Of a stretch of DNA of 64,000 bases, positions 47,363 through 56,919 are shown one piece after another; position 1 is the stretch's first letter, and each line of letters starts with the position of its first letter. The position numbers were made by a program, and so were the translations under genes. Source of the stretch: Pandoraea commovens. Lineage in GTDB: Bacteria; Pseudomonadota; Gammaproteobacteria; Burkholderiales; Burkholderiaceae. Where the stretch lies: assembly GCF_902459615.1 (NCBI RefSeq), contig NZ_CABPSA010000002.1, positions 1 to 64,000 of the forward strand, written 5' to 3'. The notes under the pieces are model-generated. The model searched no databases. It was given only the letters and a program-made list of their open reading frames with translations, and had not been told where the DNA came from.

Positions 47363-49024
47363 TTAATCGCGCTTCGGTTTGCCCATCAGCAGCGCGCCAC
47401 CGGCGCCGTCGCGGCGCGCCGGACGCGGACCGCGCTGGCCGAAGTCGCCGCGCTCGCCGCCACCGCTGCCGTTCTGCGTGCGCGGTGCGTTCTGTCCCTG
47501 ACGCCCATTGCCGCCACCTTGTGCGGCGCGCGCGGGTGCGCGCTGAGCGTCACCCGGATTGCCCGGACGCTTCGGTGCCTGTTCGCGGCGTCCGGCGGAC
47601 TGCGCGACGTTGATGCTGTTGCCAGCATTACCACCGTTCCCGCCATTGCCACCATTGCCACCATTCCCGCCCTGACGGCCGCTGCGTTCGCCCTCGCGAC
47701 GCGGCTTTGCTTCACCGCTCTGGCGCGCGCCACGGCCACCGTCACGAGATTCGCGAGGCGCACGTACGCTTTGACGCGCGTCGTCGCCACCGCCATTGCG
47801 GCCGCCACGACCACCGCCGCCACCTGCGCCACGACCGTTACCCTGCTGATTCTTGCGAATCGGCTGTGCGACGGCGTGCGGATCCGGCTCAAAGCCCGGA
47901 ATGACTTCGCGGTCGATGGTTCGCTTGATGAGACGCTCGATTTGCTGGAGCAGTTGATGCTCGTCCACGCACACGAGGGAGACGGCTTCACCGTTCGCGC
48001 CTGCACGACCCGTACGGCCGATGCGGTGCACGTAGTCTTCCGCCACTTCCGGCAGATCGAAGTTCACGACGTGCGGCAGTTGGTCGATGTCGATACCGCG
48101 CGCAGCGATATCGGTCGCGACCAGCACTTGCAGCGTGCCGCTCTTGAACTCGGCGAGCGCACGCGTGCGTGCGCCCTGACTCTTGTTGCCGTGAATGGCG
48201 AGTGCGGGAATGCCGCCCTTCGTCAGTTGCTCGGCCAGACGGTTCGCACCGTGCTTGGTGCGCGTGAAGACCAGCACCTGAAACCAGTTGTGCTCGCGCA
48301 CGAGGTGTTCGAGCAGTTCGCGTTTGCGATCGCGGTCGACCGGATAGATCTTCTGGTCGACGGTCTCGGCCGTAGTGTTGCGACGCGCGACTTCGATCAG
48401 CGCGGGCGACTTAAGCAAGCCGTCGGCCAACTGTTTGATTTCGTCGGAGAACGTTGCCGAGAAGAGCAGGTTCTGGCGTTGTGCGGGCAGCACGGCCAGC
48501 ACACGACGGATATCGCGAATGAAGCCCATGTCGAGCATGCGATCCGCTTCGTCGAGCACGAGAATTTCGACGCCGGACAGATCGACCGTCTTCTGTTGCA
48601 TGTGGTCGAGCAAACGGCCCGGCGTGGCAACGAGGATGTCGACGCCGCGTGCGAGTTGCTTGACCTGCGGCACCATCGACACGCCGCCGAACACGGTCAT
48701 GGAGGTCAGACGCAGGTACTTACCGTATTGCGTGACGCTCTCTTCGACCTGAGCGGCCAACTCGCGCGTGGGGGTCAGCACGAGAGCGCGCACCTTACGC
48801 TTGCCGTTGGCGGCAGCCGGTTGCGAACGCGACGAGAGCATTTGCAGGATAGGCAGCGTGAAGCCTGCCGTCTTACCGGTTCCGGTCTGTGCACCGGCGA
48901 GAAGATCGCCGCCTTGCAGAACGGCCGGAATCGCTTGCAGTTGAATCGGGGTCGGCTGCGTGTAACCGAGATCGGCTACCGCACGCAAGATGTCGGCCGA
49001 CAGGCCGAGCGTTTCAAAAGACAT
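47363..49024 (-). CDS. rhlE: DEAD-box RNA helicase, RhlE-type, with long Gly/Arg-rich tail
   Basis: The 553-residue helicase has the Q motif ([14 protein letters not shown]), [26 protein letters not shown] and HRIGRTGR in order within the first 380 residues. The last about 150 residues are low-complexity Gly/Arg/Asn/Gln, including a run of GGN triplets encoded by tandem repeats near 47625-47675. Such tails bind RNA without sequence preference. Start at 49024 (MSFETLG) is the family start; the frame is open for 74 more residues. Confidence 0.93.
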   Translation of the reverse strand: MSFETLGLSADILRAVADLGYTQPTPIQLQAIPAVLQGGDLLAGAQTGTGKTAGFTLPILQMLSSRSQPAAANGKRKVRALVLTPTRELAAQVEESVTQYGKYLRLTSMTVFGGVSMVPQVKQLARGVDILVATPGRLLDHMQQKTVDLSGVEILVLDEADRMLDMGFIRDIRRVLAVLPAQRQNLLFSATFSDEIKQLADGLLKSPALIEVARRNTTAETVDQKIYPVDRDRKRELLEHLVREHNWFQVLVFTRTKHGANRLAEQLTKGGIPALAIHGNKSQGARTRALAEFKSGTLQVLVATDIAARGIDIDQLPHVVNFDLPEVAEDYVHRIGRTGRAGANGEAVSLVCVDEHQLLQQIERLIKRTIDREVIPGFEPDPHAVAQPIRKNQQGNGRGAGGGGGRGGRNGGGDDARQSVRAPRESRDGGRGARQSGEAKPRREGERSGRQGGNGGNGGNGGNGGNAGNSINVAQSAGRREQAPKRPGNPGDAQRAPARAAQGGGNGRQGQNAPRTQNGSGGGERGDFGQRGPRPARRDGAGGALLMGKPKRD

Positions 49025-49362
49025 ATAAAGACCAATGCGCGGACTCCACGATGTGTGTCCCCGCGCGTATCGATGTTGTTTGTTCTTGATGGAATGCCCG
49101 CGTGGGCGTGCGACACGCATCGCGCTCATCCGGGCGACGCGTCTGAAGACGCCAGCAAGACGACCCGCCAGCGGATGAAACTCTGGGGCTTGGCGGGCGA
49201 GACCGTCGCGGGTACGGCCGTGTCTTGAAAGCGCGTAGTTTACCATGCGCCCTTGCCCAAGTCAGTCGACATCGCGCCCGGACGAACCGCTACACTGATG
49301 GCACACCGTCCTGCATCCGTGCCCAGCGCCTGTCCATCTCGTGCCCATCTCGTGTATCTCTC
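49025..49362. other. Intergenic region between divergent helicase and LysR genes
   Basis: 338 bases. It must contain the helicase promoter and 5' leader (minus) and the LysR promoter (plus). A CGTGCCCATCTCGTG-like short direct repeat (GCCCATCTCGTG / GTCCATCTCGTG) lies just before the LysR start. No gene is supported. Confidence 0.4.
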
Positions 49363-50286
49363 ATGCGATTTGACCTGACCGATCTGCGTCTTTGCCTCCT
49401 GGTGGCCGAAGCCGGCAGCATCACCGGCGGCGCCGAGCGCGCACATCTCACACTGGCCTCCGCCAGCGCCCGCATTCGCGGCCTTGAAGAGACGCTGGGC
49501 GTTGCGTTGTTCATGCGCCATCCTCAGGGCGTCGTGCCCACGCCCGCCGGACGCGCTCTGCTTGCGCACGCTCGACGCGTGCTGCTTCAAATCGAGCAGA
49601 TGCGTGGCGAACTCGGCGAGTACGCCGCTGGCCTCAAGGGCAACGTGCGCATCGCGTCGAACACGGTCGCCATGTCCGAATTCCTGCCCGATCTGCTGGG
49701 CGCGTTCCTCACCGAGCATCCCAACGTGGAAATCGCCTTGCGCGAACAGACAAGTCCCGCCGTCGTGCAGGCCGTACTCGAAGGCGCAGCGGACATCGGC
49801 GTGGTATCCGACTGGATCGAGCTGACGGGGCTGGAGACGGTGCCGTTCCGGCAGGACCGTCTGGTGATCGTTACGCCGCCGGGACACGCGCTGACAGCAC
49901 ACGAAGGCGTGGCGTTTGCCGACGTGCTCGACGCGGAGTTCATCGGCCTGCCCGCGCAGAGCGCGCTGGCCGAGCACATCGACGGTCATGCCAGACGCGC
50001 GGGACGCGCCCTGCACTACCGCCTGCGGCTGCGCGACTTCGACAGCCTGTGCCGTGCGGTGGCGACGGGCGCTGCGCTGGGCATCGTCCCGTTGAGCGCC
50101 GCCCATCGCTCAGCCGCCGTACTGGACATCGGCATCGTGCCGCTGATCGACCCGTGGGCGCTGCGCACGCTGGTGCTGTGCATGCGCGAGCGCGACGCCC
50201 TGCCCGTCTACGCACGCCAGTTGCTCGATCACTTGCAAGCGCCGCCCGTCGACACCAACCACACAAACAAAAACGGCACGACGTAA
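49363..50286 (+). CDS. LysR-family transcriptional regulator
   Basis: The 307-residue protein has the N-terminal LysR helix-turn-helix (LRLCLLVAEAGSITGGAERA, ASARIRGLEETLGV) and a periplasmic-binding-like effector domain (VRIASNTVAMSEFLPDLLG). The start at 49363 (MRFDLTD) is the family start; 46 more upstream codons are open but not conserved. Neighbours give no clear target; the next gene is convergent. Confidence 0.9.
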   Translation: MRFDLTDLRLCLLVAEAGSITGGAERAHLTLASASARIRGLEETLGVALFMRHPQGVVPTPAGRALLAHARRVLLQIEQMRGELGEYAAGLKGNVRIASNTVAMSEFLPDLLGAFLTEHPNVEIALREQTSPAVVQAVLEGAADIGVVSDWIELTGLETVPFRQDRLVIVTPPGHALTAHEGVAFADVLDAEFIGLPAQSALAEHIDGHARRAGRALHYRLRLRDFDSLCRAVATGAALGIVPLSAAHRSAAVLDIGIVPLIDPWALRTLVLCMRERDALPVYARQLLDHLQAPPVDTNHTNKNGTT

Positions 50287-50297
50287 TTGTCGTGCCG
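50274..50297. terminator. Hairpin terminator overlapping the LysR stop codon
   Basis: CGGCACGAC (50274-50282) pairs with GTCGTGCCG (50289-50297); the loop GTAATT contains the TAA stop of the LysR gene. An A-rich tract (50265-50273) gives a U-rich tail on the minus strand, so it best serves the permease transcript coming from the right. Confidence 0.7.
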
Positions 50298-50340
50298 CTT
50301 TAGTCTCACGCCCCGGTACTCACAGGCGTAGGGTGAACCG

Positions 50341-51648
50341 TTACATCGCCGCCGGGCGCGACGCACCGCGTCCGCGCAGCAAGGCGTACAGAATGATCGC
50401 GCCGAACGTCGCGCAACCGATGCCGCCCAGCGAGAAGCTTCCGAACTTCAGCGTGAAGTCGCCCGCGCCCAGCACCAGCGTCACTGCCGCGACGATCAGG
50501 TTGCGATTGTCCGAGAAGTCGACCTTGTTCTGCACCCAGATGCGCGCGCCAGCCACCGTAATCAGACCGAACACCACAATCGATACGCCACCCAGCACCG
50601 GCCCCGGAATCGTCTGGATCACTGCGCCGAACTTCGGCGAGAAGCCCAGCACCAGTGCCAGCACCGCCGCGACCGCGAACACCAGCGTCGAGTAGATCTT
50701 CGTCACGGCCATCACGCCGATGTTCTCGGCATACGTCGTCACGCCCGTGCCGCCGACGCTGCCCGACACGATGGTCGCCAGCCCGTCGCCAAGGAATGCG
50801 CGCCCCATGTAACGGTCGAGGTTCTGTCCCGTCATGGCGCTCACGGCCTTGATGTGCCCCAGATTCTCAGCCACCAGAATGATGGCGATGGGTGCGAGCA
50901 GCACCATCGCTTCCGGCTTGAACACCGGTGCGGCGAAATGCGGCAGACCGAACCACGCGGCGTTGGCCACGACAGCGAAGTCGATGGGCTTACCGAGTCC
51001 CATGCCGTTCGTCAGCACGGCGTAGAGCACGTAGGCGAGCAGCAGGCCGACCAGAATCAGCAGACGCTGGACCATGCCGCGCGCGAACACGGCCACGAGA
51101 CCTACGCACAACACCGTCGCCAGTGCCATCCACGTGTCGAAGCTGGTGGCCGAGACGCCCTTGACCGCGACCGGGGCGAGGTTCAGGCCGATCACCGCGA
51201 CGACCGCCCCCGTCACGACCGGCGGCATGAGCGCTTCGATCCAGCGTGTGCCGACGACCATCACGATCAGCCCGATGATGGCGTAGAGCACCCCGCACGC
51301 AATGATCCCGCCGAGCGCGACGGGAATGTTCAGGTTCGGGCCGCTGCCCGCATAGCCCGTCACCGAAATGACCAGACCGATGAACGCGAAGCTGGAGCCG
51401 AGATAGCTGGGCACGCGTCCGCCGACGAGCACGAAGAACAGCAACGTGCCGATACCCGACATGAAGATCGCGAGATTCGGATCGAAGCCCATGAGCAACG
51501 GGGCCAGCACGGTCGAGCCGAACATGGCGACCACGTGCTGCACGCCCATCGCGATGGTCTGCGGCCACGGCAGACGCTCATCGGGGGCGATCACGCGCCC
51601 CGAGGCGGTGTCCTGCGATTGCCACTTCGGAAAGTAACCCTCGGCCAT
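50341..51648 (-). CDS. NCS2-family nucleobase permease (uracil/xanthine type)
   Basis: The 435-residue protein has about 14 membrane segments. NCS2 elements are PLLMGFDPNLAIFMSGIGTL near the start and AENLGHIKAVSAMTGQNLDR (the conserved Glu-His region) in the middle, with a DGLATIVSGSVGGTGVTTYA loop. Close to UraA/RutG-type pyrimidine permeases. AGGAGA precedes the ATG at 51648. Behind it lies the hairpin at 50274. Confidence 0.92.
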   Translation of the reverse strand: MAEGYFPKWQSQDTASGRVIAPDERLPWPQTIAMGVQHVVAMFGSTVLAPLLMGFDPNLAIFMSGIGTLLFFVLVGGRVPSYLGSSFAFIGLVISVTGYAGSGPNLNIPVALGGIIACGVLYAIIGLIVMVVGTRWIEALMPPVVTGAVVAVIGLNLAPVAVKGVSATSFDTWMALATVLCVGLVAVFARGMVQRLLILVGLLLAYVLYAVLTNGMGLGKPIDFAVVANAAWFGLPHFAAPVFKPEAMVLLAPIAIILVAENLGHIKAVSAMTGQNLDRYMGRAFLGDGLATIVSGSVGGTGVTTYAENIGVMAVTKIYSTLVFAVAAVLALVLGFSPKFGAVIQTIPGPVLGGVSIVVFGLITVAGARIWVQNKVDFSDNRNLIVAAVTLVLGAGDFTLKFGSFSLGGIGCATFGAIILYALLRGRGASRPAAM

Positions 51649-51898
51649 ATCGATCTTCTCCTGTGTGTCGTGCCGTATCGTGTGGTCCCTACCGTGCGCA
51701 TCACACGCCAAACACGCTAAGTGTGTGAGGCGATAGGGAAAAACTGGCCGCAGTGTACGGAGCGCCCGCACGGAAGGCAAGGCGAGAAAGCGCGGATACC
51801 TCGCGGTTACCCGATACGTTGGGACGGCACGACAGATGAGAGAGCGTCTGCCCGGCCGCGACCGTCCGTCGATGCCGGGCGGGGCGGACGGGCGTGGA

Positions 51899-53683
51899 TC
51901 AACGCTTGGCGAGTCCCTGCAGGATCACGTCCGCCAGCGCGGTGTAGTTGCCGTCGAAATGGTGCCCGCCGGGCATCTTCACGACCTGCACCCGTTTGGG
52001 ATCGAGTCCGGGACAGTTGCTGTCGTCCTCGTCCGCGCCATAGATGCACATCGCCATGCCATCGGGCAGACGCTCCACCTCGGGCCGGATCGGCAGCCCG
52101 TTCTGGCTCGACATCACCCAGTTGGTCATGCGGAACTCGAAATCGGCCTTCTGACCGAGTCCCATCAGCACCAGCAGGCCCACACGCTCACGCGCCGGCG
52201 GCGGCATCCGGTTGACCATGAACGGCAGCACATCGGCCCCCTGCGAGTAGCCGATCAGGATCGCGCGCTTCTTGTTCCAGCGAGTCTGATAGAAGCGCAT
52301 GAGACGGTCGATGTCGAGTGCGCCCGACGCGGGGGTGCGCGCCGACCAGAAGTACCGCAGCGAATCGACACCCACGACGGGAATGCCATGCGCGGCAAGT
52401 GCCCCGGCGACATCGCGATCGAGCCCGGCCCAGCCGCCGTCGCCCGACATCAGGATGGCGAAGGTATCGGCCAGATTCGCGGCAGGTTTGCCCGTCGCTG
52501 GCACCTCGATCACGGGTAAATCGGCCACGGCCGCAGGCGGTCGCGCCGTGCCTGCCACATGGTGCGCATTCAGACGCCGGAACGCATTCTTGTACTGCGT
52601 CACCCAATCGGCCAGCACCGGCGTGGACGAAGCGCCGGTCGCCGAGGCGGACGTCGTACCGCTCGTATCCATCGCCCCCAGACTGCCCGCCAACCCGCCC
52701 ACGAGCCAGTTTGAATTGGGTGTGCGCGCGGCGAACTCCTGCGCGACGTGGTCCGAGCAACGCGGTGCGCGCGCAGGACTCGCAGGGCCGCCGGACGGGC
52801 CGCCCATCGCCAGCCACGGAGCGCTCATCACCGGCGCGGGTAGCAGACGCATCGGTGCGCCGCCCGGCGTGTGTGTGATGCCGCGCCCAAAATGCACGCC
52901 TTCGCCCTGACACAGCGGGCGCGACATCGGCAGCACCGGACAGAAGTCGACGGACAACGCGCCGGAGAACGTGTCGCTACCGGCCTGCGCGAGCATGGCG
53001 TACGCGAACGTGCCGCCCACGCCATCGCCCACAAGAATCGGCGGGGTGTAGCCCGGCAGTTTGACGGCGGCCTCGACCCATCGGCCGAAGTTATCGAGAT
53101 CGCCCGCCGCGTAGACGCACGCGATGTCGTCCTTGGTGTAGTTCGCCATCAGCCGCGCGGTGTCGATGCCCGCGACCAGCGCGCCGGTGTCGGCCAGCGC
53201 ACGGGCCATGCGTTCGGCGCGTGGCGTCCAGCCGTCGTCGTCGGAGAAGAACAGCACCGTCGCGTTGGGTTCGCCCTCCGGCCGGAAAATGGGAACGCTC
53301 TCGAAGCGTCCGTGCGTCATGATCTCGGGGGCAGCGCCGCCCGAGCCTGCATTACCGGCGCTACGAAAGGCCGCCGCGCCAGCCGCCGCAGCTGCTGCCT
53401 GCGGCATGACCGGTGCGGGGACGCTCGACGCTGCGGCGCGCGATTGCGCCACCGGTCCGGCTTTCGGCGCGGGCTTGAGCACGTTCAATGGATTGCCGCC
53501 ATTGGCTGCTGGTTCGGCGGGCTTCGACGTCTGCGCTATCGCGCAAGTGGCGGACACGGTGATCGCGAGCGCCGCCGCATACCGCGCAGCCCGCGTCATG
53601 CGCGCGCGTCCGACGTCCGGTTTCACCGATCCCGCTCGCCCGCCGTCGCCCTTGCCATCCATCGCCATCGCGCTCCCTGTCAT
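51899..53683 (-). CDS. acvB: VirJ/AcvB-type periplasmic hydrolase (lysyl-phosphatidylglycerol hydrolase candidate)
   Basis: The 594-residue protein starts in an ATGA overlap with mprF. After a signal segment (ALAITVSATCAIAQ) it has two VirJ-type alpha/beta-hydrolase domains. The second (about 390-594) has GYSQG with Ser480, an Asp near 550 (YGADEDD) and His at 573-574 (GGHHFDG), a complete triad. The first has GDGVG at the elbow and so lacks the serine. AcvB of Agrobacterium hydrolyses lysyl-phosphatidylglycerol and is encoded next to the MprF homologue LpiA, as here. Confidence 0.85.
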   Translation of the reverse strand: MTGSAMAMDGKGDGGRAGSVKPDVGRARMTRAARYAAALAITVSATCAIAQTSKPAEPAANGGNPLNVLKPAPKAGPVAQSRAAASSVPAPVMPQAAAAAAGAAAFRSAGNAGSGGAAPEIMTHGRFESVPIFRPEGEPNATVLFFSDDDGWTPRAERMARALADTGALVAGIDTARLMANYTKDDIACVYAAGDLDNFGRWVEAAVKLPGYTPPILVGDGVGGTFAYAMLAQAGSDTFSGALSVDFCPVLPMSRPLCQGEGVHFGRGITHTPGGAPMRLLPAPVMSAPWLAMGGPSGGPASPARAPRCSDHVAQEFAARTPNSNWLVGGLAGSLGAMDTSGTTSASATGASSTPVLADWVTQYKNAFRRLNAHHVAGTARPPAAVADLPVIEVPATGKPAANLADTFAILMSGDGGWAGLDRDVAGALAAHGIPVVGVDSLRYFWSARTPASGALDIDRLMRFYQTRWNKKRAILIGYSQGADVLPFMVNRMPPPARERVGLLVLMGLGQKADFEFRMTNWVMSSQNGLPIRPEVERLPDGMAMCIYGADEDDSNCPGLDPKRVQVVKMPGGHHFDGNYTALADVILQGLAKR

Positions 53684-56430
53684 TTCGTAATCATCCCTTT
53701 CCAGCCACCGCCCACGAGCGCGGCGACGTCGGCCAGCGTCAACATCGGTGCAATACCGCCCGGTGTCATCAGATAGCGCGCCTCCCATTGCGGATCGAAT
53801 TTGTCCTTGAAGCTGCGCAGCCCCCGGAAGTTGTAGAAGCGCGCGCCGTGCGCGAACATCATCCGCCCGAAGCGGTGCCAGCGCGGCGCAAGCTGATGCG
53901 TCTCCATGCCCGACATCGGCGCCATGCCCAGACCGAAGCGTTGATAGCCCTGCGCCTTGAAATGCAGCATCAGTTTCGCGAAGAGGAAGTCCATCGTGCC
54001 CGGTGGCGAATCGGGCACCTGACGCATCAGATCGATGCTCGCTTCGATGCGCTGCACATCGGGGCACATCAGCGTGGCGAACGCGACGAGCCGGTCTTCG
54101 CGCCGCACGAGCGCCACCGGCTGACGCGCGACGTACGTATCGTCGAACGCCCCCAGCGAAAAGCCCTTCTCGCGTGTGTGCTGACGCGCAAGCCACGCAT
54201 TCGACACAAGCCGCATCTCCGCCAAATGAGGCGCAACGTTCTCCGGCGGCACAATCTCCAGCGTCAGTCCTTCACGCTCACCGCGCGTCACACCATGACG
54301 CAGATTCGCACGACGCGCGCCTTGCAGACCGAACTCCGGCAGCGAGACGAACGCCTCCTCACCCAGTTTGTACGCGCGCAGTCCTGCGTCGATGTAAAGC
54401 GGCAACGCCTGCGGACGCGTCTTGTAGAACGCCGCGCGACCACCGTGCGCATCGGCCAGTTCGATAAACCGCCAGATCAGCTCCGGCCATTCCTTCTGAT
54501 CGCCGACCGGGTCCGAGAGCGACACCCACGAGCGGCGATGCTTCGCGTACATGATGAATGCGTTACCCGACGGTGAGAACAGGAAGCTCTTGTCGCCCAT
54601 CAGCGCGAGGCACGCGTCGGCGGCAGGTTGCTTGCGGATGACGGCCTTCGCGCGCGCCAGTTCGTCTTCCGTCGCGGGCACCATCGCGCCCGGCGATTGC
54701 CGCAGCAATTGCCATAACGACAACCCCAGTCCGATTACGGCGACGACCATCAGCGCACGCATCGAGCGCGGCGCATCGCCGTCGAACGTGAATTGCCACC
54801 AGAGTTGATTCGCGTAACCGACGCGTCGGTACGACATGAACATCAGCCAGGTACACGCGCCCAGCACCGACAGCACGGCGATGATCCAGCCCGGTTCGAA
54901 CGACTGCGTGAATAGCGACGAGCGCCGGTCAAACTGCTTGCGCGAGACGAGCAGCAAGGTCGCGAGTACGGCCAGCACGAAGAATTCCGACAGCGCGATG
55001 CCCTTCGGAATCGCCAGCACCGCCGCGATGACGGTGAGGCCCAGCGAGCCCCACCACGCCGCGTCGAGCCGGTGCAGCAGTCCGCGCGCGAGGAACAGCA
55101 TCGACAGCCCCGCCACGCTGCCCAGCAGGTGCGACACCTCCACGAGGAACAGCGGCACATGGCGTCTCAGGAAGTCCTCGGCATCGCGCGTTGCAGGCGT
55201 CACCCCTGAGATCAGCAGCATCACACCGGCCACGAGCGTGAGTGCCGCGAGCAAGCCGGGGAAAAGGCGCACGGCGGCACGTCCGATCGGGGCGGCCGGT
55301 CCCTGCCGCAATTCGAACGCCGCGAGCAGGCACGCGGCGAAGATCAGCGGCAGCAGATAGTAGATGCCGCGATACAGCACCAGCGCCCCCGCGACCTGAC
55401 TGATCGGTGCGTGGCCGTTCGTCGCCAGCAGAATCACCGCTTCGAACACGCCGACGCCACCCGGCACGTGGCTAAGCACGCCGAGCGCCATCGCGATGGC
55501 GTAGAAGACGACGAACGTCGGCAGATCGACCACACCGGCGGGCAGCAGGCACCAGAGCGCGGCGGCGGCCATGCCGAGGTCGGCGGCGGAAATCACCAAC
55601 TGACGCAACGCGAGGCGCAGCGGCGGCAACGGCATCGACCAGCGGCCGAAGATCGCGACCGAGCGTTTGCGGGCGCACAGGACGAGGAACGCGGCCGCGC
55701 CCGCCAGTAGCAGCACCGCGAAGGCCTGCAACATCCACGCGGGAATCGGCACCAGCGCCGAGACGCGCGACGCGCCCCACAACATCCCCAGCGAGCCGAA
55801 CACCGTCATCCCGAGACCGAACGCCCCGGCGTTGAACGCGACGGCCTGCGCGACCTTCGAGGCATCGACGCCCGCTGCCGCGTACATCCGCATGCGCACC
55901 GTGCCGCCTGTCAGCACGCCCAGACCGACGGAGTTGCCCAGCGCATAGGCGATGAACGACGTCAGCACGACGGTCGAGCGCTTCACCTTCGCCCCGGCGA
56001 ACGCCAGTCCAGAGATGTCGTAGCCGGTGAGCGCCGCATAGCTCGCCAACGTTGCCAGCATGGCAAGCACGAGGCGCGTGACCGGCGTGGCGTGAATGGC
56101 CGCGATCACGTTGTCGTAATGCACGTGTCGCAACATGTGATGCAACGCGTCGAAGACAAACAGGCCAAGCAGCAACACACCGGCGACGATCAGCCACGGG
56201 CGGGCCGCACTCCACGGAAAGCGTCTGATCAGGCGGATAGGCGCAGGCAAGGCCTGCCAGGCGGCCTCGACCGGCGACGGGGAGGAAGCACTGGGTAATT
56301 CGGGCGGGTTGCCGTCACCCCCGCCAGCGGCAGAGGCCGCAGCGCCGTGTCCGGCAGTGGCCGGAGAAAGCGCCACAGGGGAAGCTGGATCGGCGGGCCG
56401 GCTCGGGCGCGCACGGGACGGTTCAGTCAT
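53680..56430 (-). CDS. mprF: Bifunctional lysylphosphatidylglycerol synthase/flippase MprF
   Basis: The 916-residue inner-membrane protein has an N-terminal polytopic flippase part (about 75-570, with AYALGNSVGLGVLTGGTVRMR and LSHVPGGVGVFEAVIL) and a C-terminal DUF2156 synthase domain (about 600-905, with GDKSFLFSP, WVSLSDPVGD, and DFLFAKLMLHFKAQGYQRF). It transfers an amino acid from tRNA to phosphatidylglycerol and flips the product, giving resistance to cationic peptides. The first 55 residues are a Pro/Ala-rich extension. AAGGA precedes the ATG. It forms an operon with acvB. Confidence 0.95.
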   Translation of the reverse strand: MTEPSRARPSRPADPASPVALSPATAGHGAAASAAGGGDGNPPELPSASSPSPVEAAWQALPAPIRLIRRFPWSAARPWLIVAGVLLLGLFVFDALHHMLRHVHYDNVIAAIHATPVTRLVLAMLATLASYAALTGYDISGLAFAGAKVKRSTVVLTSFIAYALGNSVGLGVLTGGTVRMRMYAAAGVDASKVAQAVAFNAGAFGLGMTVFGSLGMLWGASRVSALVPIPAWMLQAFAVLLLAGAAAFLVLCARKRSVAIFGRWSMPLPPLRLALRQLVISAADLGMAAAALWCLLPAGVVDLPTFVVFYAIAMALGVLSHVPGGVGVFEAVILLATNGHAPISQVAGALVLYRGIYYLLPLIFAACLLAAFELRQGPAAPIGRAAVRLFPGLLAALTLVAGVMLLISGVTPATRDAEDFLRRHVPLFLVEVSHLLGSVAGLSMLFLARGLLHRLDAAWWGSLGLTVIAAVLAIPKGIALSEFFVLAVLATLLLVSRKQFDRRSSLFTQSFEPGWIIAVLSVLGACTWLMFMSYRRVGYANQLWWQFTFDGDAPRSMRALMVVAVIGLGLSLWQLLRQSPGAMVPATEDELARAKAVIRKQPAADACLALMGDKSFLFSPSGNAFIMYAKHRRSWVSLSDPVGDQKEWPELIWRFIELADAHGGRAAFYKTRPQALPLYIDAGLRAYKLGEEAFVSLPEFGLQGARRANLRHGVTRGEREGLTLEIVPPENVAPHLAEMRLVSNAWLARQHTREKGFSLGAFDDTYVARQPVALVRREDRLVAFATLMCPDVQRIEASIDLMRQVPDSPPGTMDFLFAKLMLHFKAQGYQRFGLGMAPMSGMETHQLAPRWHRFGRMMFAHGARFYNFRGLRSFKDKFDPQWEARYLMTPGGIAPMLTLADVAALVGGGWKGMITK

Positions 56431-56919
56431 GTTTCGGTCGTTCCTTCGGCCGGCACGACGTCATCGGGACGCCGCCCTTAAGGCCTGTGGGCGAGTCGGA
56501 GCCTGTCAATCTTGGGAGATAGCTTACACCGCGATGCGTAACAGGTCTTGTCGGTGCGCCACTGACAAGGGCTTCACTTACGATGCCGGAACGCCCGCAA
56601 AACGCCGCCGGACGGGCGTCTGCGGTCGATGCTTCACGTTATGAGGAAGTTTCGGCAGCGCAATATCGGTGACGTTCGCTGCGCCATGCCCGTCGCACGG
56701 GGCTGCGCCCGGCCGATTGCATCCGCCTATCGCCAGAAATGCGCGATATATGCAACTTAATGTAAAATGCGCAGGTTTTGCTGGGTATTTACCCGAAGTT
56801 TTTCCTACACTTCGATTTCGAACATCGCCGCAAAGCGGCACGTGCGCACTCCGAACCATTCCGACTCCGAAGAGAGTTGATTCGCGGTTCGAAGTTTTGT
56901 GCGCGGGGGGAGTTAAGTA
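56431..56919. other. Divergent intergenic region between mprF and the serine hydrolase gene
   Basis: 489 bases without a supported gene. An AT-rich part (56740-56820) holds a TAAAAT (56763-56768) that could be a -10 box for the plus-strand gene, and a TTGCAT/ATGCAA pair of inverted elements around 56717-56757. The mprF promoter should lie in 56440-56600. Confidence 0.4.

Noticed and set aside
47620-47680. Tandem repeat near the 3' end of the helicase gene
   Set aside because: It encodes the (Gly-Gly-Asn) run of the helicase tail in frame and needs no other explanation.
49025-49246. 74-codon N-terminal extension of the DEAD-box helicase
   Set aside because: Family similarity begins at MSFETLG; the upstream part is Arg-rich with no conserved pattern.
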